From positions 1 through 12,612 of the forward strand of contig LBRC01000015.1 of NCBI GenBank assembly GCA_000991205.1: a DNA stretch of 12,612 nucleotides, given 5' to 3'. Within the stretch, counting starts at the first letter, position 1; the number at the start of each line of letters is the position of its first letter. Under the pieces are notes generated by a model. It was given only the letters and a program-made list of their open reading frames with translations, had not been told where the DNA came from and did not search any database. Positions 1 to 7,326 of the stretch are shown one piece after another. A program made the position numbers and the translations under genes. The stretch comes from Parcubacteria group bacterium GW2011_GWA2_36_10 (GTDB taxonomy: Bacteria; Patescibacteriota; Patescibacteriia; UBA1558; GWA2-36-10).

Positions 1-28
1 TAAATTTGCAAAAATTAAATAGCACAAT

Positions 29-51
29 AAAAGCGGCCCTGGGCCGCTTTT
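29..51 (-). terminator. Intrinsic terminator of the nudix end of the operon
   Basis: A perfect inverted repeat has 11-nt arms (29-39 and 41-51) around one central base, with GCGGCCC as the GC-rich core. In the minus direction the hairpin ends in TTTT followed by ATTG. It begins 3 bp past the Nudix stop codon, where the minus-strand operon should end. Confidence 0.9.
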
Positions 52-54
52 AAA

Positions 55-591
55 TTAACCCAAATTTTTCAAAACCTTGATAACACTTTTAAAACCATCA
101 AGACTATCTGACCAATCATTAGGATTATCAGTTAGATTTTTTACTATACTCGTCTCTTTCATCCACTTAATTTCTTGCACCTCTGCGTCTTCAAATTTAA
201 GTTCTGTTAAATCTCTATCAAAATTATAAAAATAAACATGCGTAAACTCATTATTTGGATAATTGTCTCTTTTTCTAATTGGCCCTTTAATTAAATCACT
301 CAAATTAATTTTCAAACCAACCTCTTCTTTTATTTCGCCAACAACAGCCATCTCTATATTTTCACCGCTTTTTAAATGACCGCCAAATCTCGTGTCCCAA
401 CAATTTGGATGCAGGTCTTTTGTCTTTGCTCGTAAATGCACTAAAACCTCAATTTCTTTATTTTGAAATCTAAAAAAATATATATGTACTGTCCTGTGCC
501 AATAACCTTTTGCGTGTACTTCAGAACGCAGTTTTTTTGCACCAGTCAAATTGTTATTTTCATCTATAATATCTAAATATTCTTCCGGCAT
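55..591 (-). CDS. Nudix hydrolase, IPP-isomerase-like/YfcD-type
   Basis: Nudix-fold hydrolase of 178 aa, expected to cleave a nucleoside-diphosphate-linked or similar pyrophosphate substrate in the cytoplasm. The Nudix box spans Gly71-Leu93: GHLKSGE, seven residues, then GEIKEEVGL. It keeps the metal-binding EIKEE glutamates (Glu86, Glu89, Glu90), but the usual Arg of the REUXEE core is Gly85. The N-terminus (LDIIDENNN, then the stretch around KLRSEVH and WHRTVH) resembles the Nudix subgroup related to isopentenyl-diphosphate isomerase; this is recognition from memory. It is last in the operon, 18 bp after the galT-like gene and just before the terminator. No clear Shine-Dalgarno precedes the ATG, so translation may depend on coupling. 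The substrate cannot be read from sequence. An NDP-sugar pyrophosphatase role is possible given the neighbours, but the subgroup resemblance points elsewhere. Confidence 0.88.
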   Translation of the reverse strand: MPEEYLDIIDENNNLTGAKKLRSEVHAKGYWHRTVHIYFFRFQNKEIEVLVHLRAKTKDLHPNCWDTRFGGHLKSGENIEMAVVGEIKEEVGLKINLSDLIKGPIRKRDNYPNNEFTHVYFYNFDRDLTELKFEDAEVQEIKWMKETSIVKNLTDNPNDWSDSLDGFKSVIKVLKNLG

Positions 592-609
592 AAAATTGTT
601 TTAATTAAT

Positions 610-1545
610 CTATAATCCTTTTCGATAAAACTCCGCTGCTTCTTCTGGTGGAATAGGATTGATGATCAAACCAGAACCAATCTCCACGCCAGCCCAGACA
701 GAGCCACGAGGCACTACTTTGAGATACAAGTGCTGATCATCGTCGTTGATAAGCTGATGAAAATAAAAATTGTAAGGCAAGTCTAATTGACTGATTTTTA
801 ATAAAACATGTTTTAAGATTTTAGCCATGGAGAGTTTGGCACTTTTAGATAAGTCCGTAATATTATCTTGATGCTTTTTGGGCATAATCCAAACTTCATA
901 ATTAAACATGGAGGCATAAGGACAAAAAGCAATCATGTTTTTATCTTGCCAAATCAAACGTGGTCCTTTGGACTCATTTTTTATCACATCACAATACACA
1001 CAAGTGCCGTGTTCTAAGGTATACTCCTGTTGTCTTTTTGATTTGTCTAATAAATGTGGCGGTAAAAATTCAGTCGCAAATATTTGCGAATGTGAATGCT
1101 GAAGACTTGCGCCAGCTACACCACCATCGTTTTTGAAAATCAAAATATATTCAATCTTTTTATCTTTAGAAATCTCTTTGGTACGCACTTGATAGGCGGT
1201 AAATAAATCAGCAATTTGCTTGGTAGACAAATCCTCTATTTCTTTGGTGTGATCTGGAGTTTCCACCACCACTTCTTGTTGACCATAAGCTTTTTTATTA
1301 GTTTTAGCTACTGCTGGAAATTTATTAGCAATTACTTTCAATGACCATTTTTCACCCTTGCCTATCTGATATAAAGCTTTGGTATTTTTTAAAGATTCTG
1401 GGCATAAGACACAAGTACTTAAAGGCTTGTGATAATCCCTTGCTTTAATCACATCGTGCGGGCGTTTACCACGCTTTGGCGCGATGATAACATATTTTTC
1501 CTGAATATAATCTTGGCGGATTTCAGATTTTGTAAGTCTTTGCAT
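610..1545 (-). CDS. galT: GalT-family hexose-1-phosphate nucleotidylyltransferase
   Basis: HIT-superfamily nucleotidylyltransferase of 311 aa, near the usual length for bacterial GalT. The catalytic motif is GASLQHSHSQ, with His150, His152 (the expected nucleotidylated nucleophile) and Gln154. Zinc ligands are visible as Cys45-x-x-Cys48, His99 in PDHTK and His150; a second CxxC lies at Cys182/Cys185. Family members move UMP or AMP between an NDP-hexose and a hexose-1-phosphate through a nucleotidyl-His intermediate. The classical role is the Leloir galactose pathway, but no galK, galE or galM is nearby. It starts 4 bp after a glycogen synthase gene. I infer it is more likely tied to NDP-glucose or ADP-glucose metabolism for the glucan pathway; some GalT-fold enzymes act as ADP-glucose phosphorylases or adenylyltransferases. 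Nucleotide specificity cannot be decided by eye, so the symbol reflects family only. Confidence 0.88.
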   Translation of the reverse strand: MQRLTKSEIRQDYIQEKYVIIAPKRGKRPHDVIKARDYHKPLSTCVLCPESLKNTKALYQIGKGEKWSLKVIANKFPAVAKTNKKAYGQQEVVVETPDHTKEIEDLSTKQIADLFTAYQVRTKEISKDKKIEYILIFKNDGGVAGASLQHSHSQIFATEFLPPHLLDKSKRQQEYTLEHGTCVYCDVIKNESKGPRLIWQDKNMIAFCPYASMFNYEVWIMPKKHQDNITDLSKSAKLSMAKILKHVLLKISQLDLPYNFYFHQLINDDDQHLYLKVVPRGSVWAGVEIGSGLIINPIPPEEAAEFYRKGL

Positions 1546-1549
1546 ATAA

Positions 1550-2989
1550 TTATTTAATTAACTTTTTATATAGTTTTAAATAAGCCTGCGATGATTTATC
1601 CCAAGAAAAATCTTGAAGCATCGCTGCCTTAATCATCTTCTGCATCGCTTTTGGTTGCTGAAAAATATTTAAAGCTAAATCACAAACTTTAGCTAAGGCC
1701 TGATGATTATAGTCACTAAAAACGAAGCCGGTTTTTTTGTGTCTGACTGTATCTTTTAGGCCACCAGTAGCACGCACTATAGGTATTGTGCCATAACGCA
1801 TACTTATCAGCTGGCCTAAGCCACAAGGTTCAAAGCTAGAAGGCATCAAGAAAAAGTCAGAGCCCGCATAAATCTGTTGGGCTAAATCAGCATCAAATTT
1901 TAAAACAGCTTTAAATTTAGCTGGATATTTTTTATTTAAAATTCTAAACTCTTCTTCGTATTTTTTTTCACCGGTACCTAAAATAATAATTTGCAAATCT
2001 TGTTTTAATAAAGCTTCCCAGCAAGGCTTTAAAATATCTAAACCTTTTTGGGATACTAGGCGAGAAATTAAAGCAAAAACTGGCACATCTAAAACTGATA
2101 AATTTAATTTTGCTTGCAAGGCCTGTTTATTGACTGGCTTGTATTTTACAAAATTATTAACATTATATTTTTTAGCGATGGCTTTATCAGTTTGTGGGTT
2201 AAAAACATCAGTATCAATGCCGTTTAAAATGCCAGATAAATTTTTCTGACGTCTTTGTAAATAAACTTCTAGCCCAGCTCCGTATTTTTTAGTCAAAATT
2301 TCTTGAGCATAAGTCGGACTGACAGCATTGATAGCGTCAGCTGATAAAATACCGATTTTTAAAAGCTCTAGTTTATCCTGATCATCATAATAATCTTCCA
2401 TCAGAGCAGGTGTTAGTTTTTTATTTAAAGCCAAGTAATCAACTAACTCTAAAGTACTTAAGCCTTGGCTAGCAAGATTATGAATCGTTAATAGCGTGGG
2501 AATATTCGCAAAATTTTTGTCACTTAAACTATATTCATCTAAAATAGTTGGCACTAAAGCTGTGTGCCAATCATGACAATGCACTAAGTCTGGCTTGAGA
2601 TTTAAAACCTTGATAGCTTCAACCGCACATTTAGAAAATGCTGCAAATCTTTCGGTGTCTTGTAATTTGTTTTGATCTAAATAAATCTCTTGGCGGTCAA
2701 ATAATTTATTTTTAATTAACAAAATTTTAATTTTTGTTTTAGCTAATAAAGTCTGATAAACTGCAAAGCTAATTTTTGTATCTGCTAACTTTAAATTAGC
2801 TTTTACTAGTTTACTAGGATAAAGTTTTTTGTTTAAAGAGCCATAGAAGGGTAAAATAATCAGCACTTCTACACCTAATTTACTCAAAGCTTTGGGCAAA
2901 GCTCCCATGACATCAGCTAAGCCACCGACTTTAATCAAAGGATTAAGCTCGGCACCAATAAATACTATTTTTATTTTTTTATTTAACAT
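1550..2989 (-). CDS. glgA: Glycogen synthase, GT5 family, copy 1 (KVGGL type)
   Basis: Retaining glucosyltransferase of 479 aa that extends alpha-1,4-glucan using ADP-glucose (or UDP-glucose). The N-terminal Rossmann half carries the donor-binding K20-V-G-G-L24 motif and HCHDWHTAL at 137-145. The C-terminal half has SRLVSQKG (Arg309/310 and Lys315 region), the acidic EPCG motif at Glu387-Gly390 and RATGGL at 406-411. These match the key Lys, Arg, Lys, Glu and Cys positions of E. coli GlgA, so it should be active. Full length, no signal peptide, cytoplasmic. The ATG directly follows a T-run closing a hairpin, and no Shine-Dalgarno is visible. An extended -10 promoter lies about 30 bp upstream, so this gene with galT and nudix may form its own unit. 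It is clearly divergent from the other GT5 copy at 5336-6820 (which is KTGGL type). Confidence 0.95.
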   Translation of the reverse strand: MLNKKIKIVFIGAELNPLIKVGGLADVMGALPKALSKLGVEVLIILPFYGSLNKKLYPSKLVKANLKLADTKISFAVYQTLLAKTKIKILLIKNKLFDRQEIYLDQNKLQDTERFAAFSKCAVEAIKVLNLKPDLVHCHDWHTALVPTILDEYSLSDKNFANIPTLLTIHNLASQGLSTLELVDYLALNKKLTPALMEDYYDDQDKLELLKIGILSADAINAVSPTYAQEILTKKYGAGLEVYLQRRQKNLSGILNGIDTDVFNPQTDKAIAKKYNVNNFVKYKPVNKQALQAKLNLSVLDVPVFALISRLVSQKGLDILKPCWEALLKQDLQIIILGTGEKKYEEEFRILNKKYPAKFKAVLKFDADLAQQIYAGSDFFLMPSSFEPCGLGQLISMRYGTIPIVRATGGLKDTVRHKKTGFVFSDYNHQALAKVCDLALNIFQQPKAMQKMIKAAMLQDFSWDKSSQAYLKLYKKLIK

Positions 2990-3015
2990 AAAAAGCTTAC
3001 AATTTAAGGTAAGCT
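2990..3015 (-). terminator. Terminator-like hairpin abutting the glgA copy 1 start codon
   Basis: Inverted repeat AGCTTAC (2994-3000) and GTAAGCT (3009-3015) around an 8-nt loop. In the minus direction it is followed by TTTT and then immediately by the glgA ATG. A 7-bp stem with three GC pairs plus U5 is a weak to moderate intrinsic terminator for read-through from the kinase gene. It overlaps the predicted transcription start of the promoter at 3017-3025. Confidence 0.5.
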
Positions 3016-3016
3016 A

Positions 3017-3025
3017 ATTATAACA
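3017..3025 (-). promoter_or_regulatory. Extended -10 promoter for glgA copy 1
   Basis: The minus strand reads TGT followed by TATAAT, a perfect extended -10 element (TGn-TATAAT). No good -35 is seen 17 bp upstream, which extended -10 promoters tolerate. Transcription would start near 3010, giving a leader of only about 20 nt before the ATG at 2989. Confidence 0.55.
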
Positions 3026-3047
3026 TGAAAGTTTATAAAACTAAAAA

Positions 3048-4106
3048 CTAATAAAGATTGATTTTACGTTCACCGCTCTCTACTAAAGCTAAATATTTTT
3101 CTACTTCATCTAATAACAAATTCACCGAATCGTCTTTGTGCATATAAAATAAAAGAGCAGCGCTACGCAATGCCACCCAAGCTTGATAGAGGTTGATACG
3201 AGGAAAAAACTCTAGAGGAATTTCCTCAAACTTTTGACCAAAATAGCTAGTGACAAAATACTCTTTTTCATAGTTAATTTTGGCTCGAGAAAAAAATCTA
3301 TGCCCCATAAAATCTAGCTGCTGTAAAAAAGAGCCGATATCTACCATGGGGTCACCAAGTGCTACATCAGTAAAATCTATCATTTTGATTTGCTTGGCTT
3401 CTAGGCTAGTCAAGATCACATTTTCTGGATGGTAGTCTCCATAAACCAAACAAACTTCTAAATTTTGATCAAATTGCGTTTCATACTTTTTAATACTGGC
3501 CAAAATCTTTTCAACCCTAGTGCCCATAGATAAATTCTGCTCTAAAATGTCTGGTAAAAAATTTTTAATGCTTGAACCGACGTTATTAATAGAAAACTGC
3601 GGCCAAACAAAAGTCTCGTTTGTCTCTAATTGATGTAATTTCTTCAGCCAAGTGGCTGCTAAATTCATAGCCTTGCCCAAATTTAAATATTCGTCAGCTT
3701 TAAAAAAACTAAACAAACGATGGCCGATTGAAGCTTCATAGACAAAAGCTAAATTTTCTTCTAAATAAAATAATGGCTTGGTCACTAAATATTTACCGGA
3801 ATCAAAGCCATGACTATATAAATAATTTAGTTTAGCAAAAGCCATTTTTCTCGAGCCGTCAGAATGACCAGTGGCCACTAATTTGATTTTTTTTATAGCC
3901 CCGGCTTTATCTAAATAATCCAACTTGTAGCCCACCACAAAAACAGCGCTTGTTTTACCTATATGTTTTTTGTAAGCATGTAATTCTAGTTTTTGTACTT
4001 CCACAAAATCCGGATAATATTTAGCCAAATTTTGATTTAAACAATCCTTAATAAAAACCTCATCATTTAATAAAGCTACCCGCTTCTTTTGTTCTTCAAT
4101 TTCCAT
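3048..4106 (-). CDS. APH-fold phosphotransferase, putative sugar kinase
   Basis: Aminoglycoside-phosphotransferase/choline-kinase superfamily protein of 352 aa. The catalytic loop is YGDYHPENVIL, with Asp224 as the expected base, His226 and Asn229. The metal-binding segment is MIDFTDVALGDP, with Asp244 and Asp252. The N-lobe is divergent, with no clear glycine-rich loop. Cytoplasmic; no signal peptide. Substrates in this superfamily range from antibiotics to choline, homoserine, maltose (Mak/Pep2) and N-acetylhexosamines (NahK, a 1-kinase). It lies between a glycogen synthase and a GH57 enzyme, so I infer a sugar kinase, perhaps making a sugar-1-phosphate for the GalT-family enzyme two genes downstream. 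A resistance role has no support here. The start ATG lacks a Shine-Dalgarno; a lone TATAAT at 4121-4126 lies just upstream, without a matching -35. Confidence 0.8.
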   Translation of the reverse strand: MEIEEQKKRVALLNDEVFIKDCLNQNLAKYYPDFVEVQKLELHAYKKHIGKTSAVFVVGYKLDYLDKAGAIKKIKLVATGHSDGSRKMAFAKLNYLYSHGFDSGKYLVTKPLFYLEENLAFVYEASIGHRLFSFFKADEYLNLGKAMNLAATWLKKLHQLETNETFVWPQFSINNVGSSIKNFLPDILEQNLSMGTRVEKILASIKKYETQFDQNLEVCLVYGDYHPENVILTSLEAKQIKMIDFTDVALGDPMVDIGSFLQQLDFMGHRFFSRAKINYEKEYFVTSYFGQKFEEIPLEFFPRINLYQAWVALRSAALLFYMHKDDSVNLLLDEVEKYLALVESGERKINLY

Positions 4107-4181
4107 AAATTATTTTAAATATTATATTTACAAACACATAAATACTGCTCCGCCCTTAGTAAAAATTTATCAATTATTTAT

Positions 4182-5330
4182 CTAACGGTGTTTACGCCAA
4201 TGTGTCTCCCAAATTAATCTTTTTGCTTTGGCATAATAACGCTCGGCCTGGATCTTTTCTTTGCTGTTGGCTTGTTTTAATGACCTAATAGACCTAACTA
4301 ATTCCTCAACGCCCTTGTCTACCATGTCTGGATGCCAAGCAAAGCTTGAAAAAGCACCGGTTTTTTTGGCACTGGCCCACCAAAAAGTACAAGAGGATAA
4401 GCCACGGTCTAAGTGGTATCTGACCCAAAAATAATTTTGATCTTGAGGATATTTTTTGACTAAACTAATACTAAAATTTGTTAAAATCCATAAAGCTTTG
4501 TGAAGAGCATTTTTAGGATCTTGCCACAAAGCAAAAGGAATATTTTGTTTAAGGTCTTTGAGACTTGTTTCCCAAGACGAATCACGCAAACTAATAGTTT
4601 GTGTTTGTTTTAAAGTTTTTAAATATTGCGAAATAGTTAAAATCTCTAAATCTTTATTTACTAAAATCTTTTCTAAGTGTCCTTGCCAGTCTTCATGCTT
4701 GTGGCCATACATTTCGCCATCGGTAGCAGTGATAATAGTTTCTTTTATATCTTCTTTACTATGAAATTTTTGATAAATAATTTCGGCTGGATAATTTTGT
4801 GAATAAACTCTTTCTCTAAAAATAACTTTTAAACCTAAGTTTTTAATTTGATATAAAATATCTGCTTTAGTTTTTTCAGTCGTAGAAATTTGGTCTAAAA
4901 TTATCCAAGTAAAACCTAATTTTTTAATAATTTTTGCCACCGCTAAACTATAGGCCATTTCTGGTAAATAAAAACCTTGTGGCAAAATTCTAAAATACTT
5001 AAATAAAATATCTTGGTTTAGTTTTATTTGCCTTATCACTTCCTGCTCTGGTAATAAAGGCAAAATCGGATGATAACAAGCAGAGCCAGTGAGTTCTAAA
5101 CGTTTGTTTTTAACTGCTTGTTGTAGCTTAGTTAAAATACTTGGCTCTAAAGTATGTAGCTGCTCAATCAAAGAGCCGCTAATATTTAAAGTAAAAGTAA
5201 AGTTTGGATATTTAGTGAGTAATGTCAATAAATAATCATAGCTTTCAATAGCTGTCTGATGGATAATACCTTCTTCTTGCCAAGGTGGCTGATAAATATG
5301 TAAAAAATTTACCCAAATTATTTTAGGCAT
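4182..5330 (-). CDS. GH57 family alpha-glucan hydrolase or glucanotransferase
   Basis: Glycoside hydrolase family 57 protein of 382 aa, with a (beta/alpha)7 barrel and retaining mechanism. Conserved regions appear in order: HIYQPP (His11-Pro16); ELTGSACYHPILPLL (79-93); GFYLPEMAYS (119-128), with Glu124 as the expected nucleophile; and ATDGEMYGHKHED (202-214), with Asp204 as the expected acid/base. The C-terminal part is rich in Trp and aromatics (WVRYHLDRG, TFWWASAKK), likely for glucan binding. It is shorter than classical 4-alpha-glucanotransferases of about 650 aa. No signal peptide, so it should act on cytoplasmic glucan. It lies 5 bp after glgA copy 2. Amylase, branching enzyme and disproportionating activities all occur in GH57; the motifs do not separate them. 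With no GlgB or GlgX nearby, it is the only glucan-remodelling enzyme in view. Confidence 0.9.
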   Translation of the reverse strand: MPKIIWVNFLHIYQPPWQEEGIIHQTAIESYDYLLTLLTKYPNFTFTLNISGSLIEQLHTLEPSILTKLQQAVKNKRLELTGSACYHPILPLLPEQEVIRQIKLNQDILFKYFRILPQGFYLPEMAYSLAVAKIIKKLGFTWIILDQISTTEKTKADILYQIKNLGLKVIFRERVYSQNYPAEIIYQKFHSKEDIKETIITATDGEMYGHKHEDWQGHLEKILVNKDLEILTISQYLKTLKQTQTISLRDSSWETSLKDLKQNIPFALWQDPKNALHKALWILTNFSISLVKKYPQDQNYFWVRYHLDRGLSSCTFWWASAKKTGAFSSFAWHPDMVDKGVEELVRSIRSLKQANSKEKIQAERYYAKAKRLIWETHWRKHR

Positions 5331-5335
5331 CTTGT

Positions 5336-6820
5336 TTATTGTTCTTGTTTAAAACTTTTAGCTTTTTTATAAAGCTCTAAATATTTTCTGGCTGGCAAAT
5401 CCCAAGAAAAAGAAGCTGACATACCACGCCTGATCAAATCTTTCCAGATCTGACGATGGTGATAAGTCTCCAGAGCTCTGGTTAAAGCCACTAAAAGCTC
5501 GGCAGTTTTATAATTTTGAAAATTAAAACCATTGCCTTGTGTCTTTTTATCAGTCTTCGGATCAAAATTAATCACGGTATCAGATAGTCCTCCAGTAGCA
5601 CGGACTATGGGTACACAACCATAGCGAAAACTAATCAGCTGATTGATACCACAGGGTTCAAAACGAGAGGGCAACAGAAAAAAATCTGAACCCGCATAAA
5701 CTAAAGTCTCTCTTTTTAAGACTTCTTGGTGAGAAGGGATAACAATCAATTTATCAGCATGGGCTTTAGCTAACTTGTTTAATTTTTGTACATATTTTTT
5801 GTCCCCTGCTCCCAAAATAATCACCTGCACATCTTGAGACAACAAAATTGGCAAGACCTCGATCACCAAATCAAAACCTTTTTGCTCAACCAGTCTTGAG
5901 GTGAGACAAATCAAAGGTGTCCTGTCTAAAATCGGTAAGTGATAAAGCTTTTGTAAATATCTTTTATTTACTATTTTTCGATGAATGGTCTCGACGGTAT
6001 AATTTTTGACTAAACCTTTGTCAGTCTTAGGGTTGTACTGATAATAATCAATGCCATTGACCACGCCAAATAATTTATGTTGCCTGTTTATCAAAATACG
6101 ATGCAAATCTTGACCAAAATTCTTCTTGAGTATTTCTTTAGCATAAGTTTCTGATACGGTATTTACCGCATCAGCATACATAATACCGCGTTTAGCAAAA
6201 TTAATATGAGCTAAACTAGCGGACTTAAAATCTGGTAAAGCTAATTTGCCCTTATCTCTTAGCTCCACTGGCACATCCCACCAATTTGAACCCATTTGAT
6301 AGGTAAGATTATGAATAGTAAAAATAGTAGCGGCATTTTTTAATGTCTGGCTGTCTTTAAAACGCGTTGTTTTGAGATAGGGAATCAGTCCAGTAAACCA
6401 ATCATGACAATGGATAATATCGGCTTTAAATTTTAATAAAGAAACGAGCTTTAGGACCGCTACAGAAAACAAATAAAATCGCGCGTTCTCTCGAGAAGAA
6501 ACATAGATATTTTTTTTCTTACCAAAATATTTATCACATCTGACAAAATAAACCGGCAAACCAGGCATCAATTCACCGCACCAAAAACTTACTTTAATAC
6601 TATTTTTTTTATCAATATTTATTAAAACATCGGGATAAATTTCTTTCAAATTATGTTTTTTAATATTAATCACTTTAGTATAAAGCGGAATAATAACGAT
6701 AACTTCATGACCTAGACGATGCAAGCTTTTTGGCAAAGCACGTGCCACATCACCCAAACCACCTGTTTTGACAAAGGGATCAAGTTCTGAAGAAATTGAA
6801 ACTATTTTTAATTTTTTCAT
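5336..6820 (-). CDS. glgA: Glycogen synthase, GT5 family, copy 2 (KTGGL type)
   Basis: GT5 glycogen/starch synthase of 494 aa. The N-terminal donor motif is K18-T-G-G-L22 within SSELDPFVKTGGLGDVARAL. HCHDWFTGL lies at 137-145, the Arg/Lys pair in SRLVEQKG (308-315), the acidic FEPCG motif at 387-391 (Glu388) and RATGGL at 407-412. All catalytic positions known from E. coli GlgA are present, so it is probably active. It overlaps ruvC by the 4-bp ATGA junction and is followed after 5 bp by GH57, so it is probably translationally coupled within the yebC-ruvC transcript. It carries a short insertion between RATGGL and the C-terminal helix (about 418-432, FDPKTDKKTQGN) that copy 1 lacks. Sequence differences indicate an old paralogue or separate acquisition, not a recent tandem duplication. 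Confidence 0.95.
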   Translation of the reverse strand: MKKLKIVSISSELDPFVKTGGLGDVARALPKSLHRLGHEVIVIIPLYTKVINIKKHNLKEIYPDVLINIDKKNSIKVSFWCGELMPGLPVYFVRCDKYFGKKKNIYVSSRENARFYLFSVAVLKLVSLLKFKADIIHCHDWFTGLIPYLKTTRFKDSQTLKNAATIFTIHNLTYQMGSNWWDVPVELRDKGKLALPDFKSASLAHINFAKRGIMYADAVNTVSETYAKEILKKNFGQDLHRILINRQHKLFGVVNGIDYYQYNPKTDKGLVKNYTVETIHRKIVNKRYLQKLYHLPILDRTPLICLTSRLVEQKGFDLVIEVLPILLSQDVQVIILGAGDKKYVQKLNKLAKAHADKLIVIPSHQEVLKRETLVYAGSDFFLLPSRFEPCGINQLISFRYGCVPIVRATGGLSDTVINFDPKTDKKTQGNGFNFQNYKTAELLVALTRALETYHHRQIWKDLIRRGMSASFSWDLPARKYLELYKKAKSFKQEQ

Positions 6821-7326
6821 TGCACTTGTGATAATTTTTGATTAAACCAAGCCCCGCAAATAGCCACCGCCGCTGCATCAGCGGCATCATCTGGACTTGG
6901 CACTTTAGCTAGTTTTAAGATAGTTTTGACCATCAAACCCACTTGACGTTTTTGGGCGGCGCCTGAACCAGTCAAAGTTTGTTTTACTTGCAAGGGGGTG
7001 AACTCTAAAATCTGTTTGCCGACTTTTGCGACCGTCAACATGATCACGCCCCTAGCTTGAGCGACATCAATGCCAGTTGTCACATTGCGGGCAAAAAATA
7101 ATTTCTCGATACTAACTAAATCAACTGGATATTTAACTAATAATTTTTTAATAGCGCTTTCCAAGACTAATAAACGATCAGCTAATTTTAAATTTTTCGC
7201 TGTTTTGATACTACCGCATTCTAGTAAAGTAAGGACTTGATTATTTTTTAACAAAAAAGCAAAGCCAGTGTCAGCGATTCCTGGGTCTAGACCTAAAACA
7301 ATTATTTCCTGTTTAGATGTTAGCAT
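6817..7326 (-). CDS. ruvC: Holliday junction resolvase RuvC
   Basis: Dimeric, metal-dependent endonuclease that resolves Holliday junctions with RuvAB. With the start I choose (ATG at 7326) it is 169 aa, close to the 173 aa of E. coli RuvC. The acidic catalytic set is visible: Asp14 in LGLDPG, Glu74 in SIEKLFF, and Asp147 and Asp150 in DDAADA. An upstream in-frame ATG at 7368 would add 14 residues (MLWMTTMM...) that only reflect the GAT-rich end of yebC in another frame, so it is rejected. The chosen start overlaps yebC by 14 bp, implying translational coupling. It ends in an ATGA overlap with glgA copy 2. yebC-ruvC adjacency is a very common bacterial arrangement; ruvA and ruvB do not follow here. 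Confidence 0.95.
   Translation of the reverse strand: MLTSKQEIIVLGLDPGIADTGFAFLLKNNQVLTLLECGSIKTAKNLKLADRLLVLESAIKKLLVKYPVDLVSIEKLFFARNVTTGIDVAQARGVIMLTVAKVGKQILEFTPLQVKQTLTGSGAAQKRQVGLMVKTILKLAKVPSPDDAADAAAVAICGAWFNQKLSQVQ

Noticed and set aside
3048..4106. Antibiotic-resistance reading of the APH-fold protein
   Set aside because: The fold is shared by many sugar and small-molecule kinases, and the gene sits inside a glucan cluster with no mobile elements.
4558..4764. Plus-strand frame of 68 codons antisense to the GH57 gene
   Set aside because: No ribosome site or family features; the GH57 motifs on the minus strand explain this DNA.
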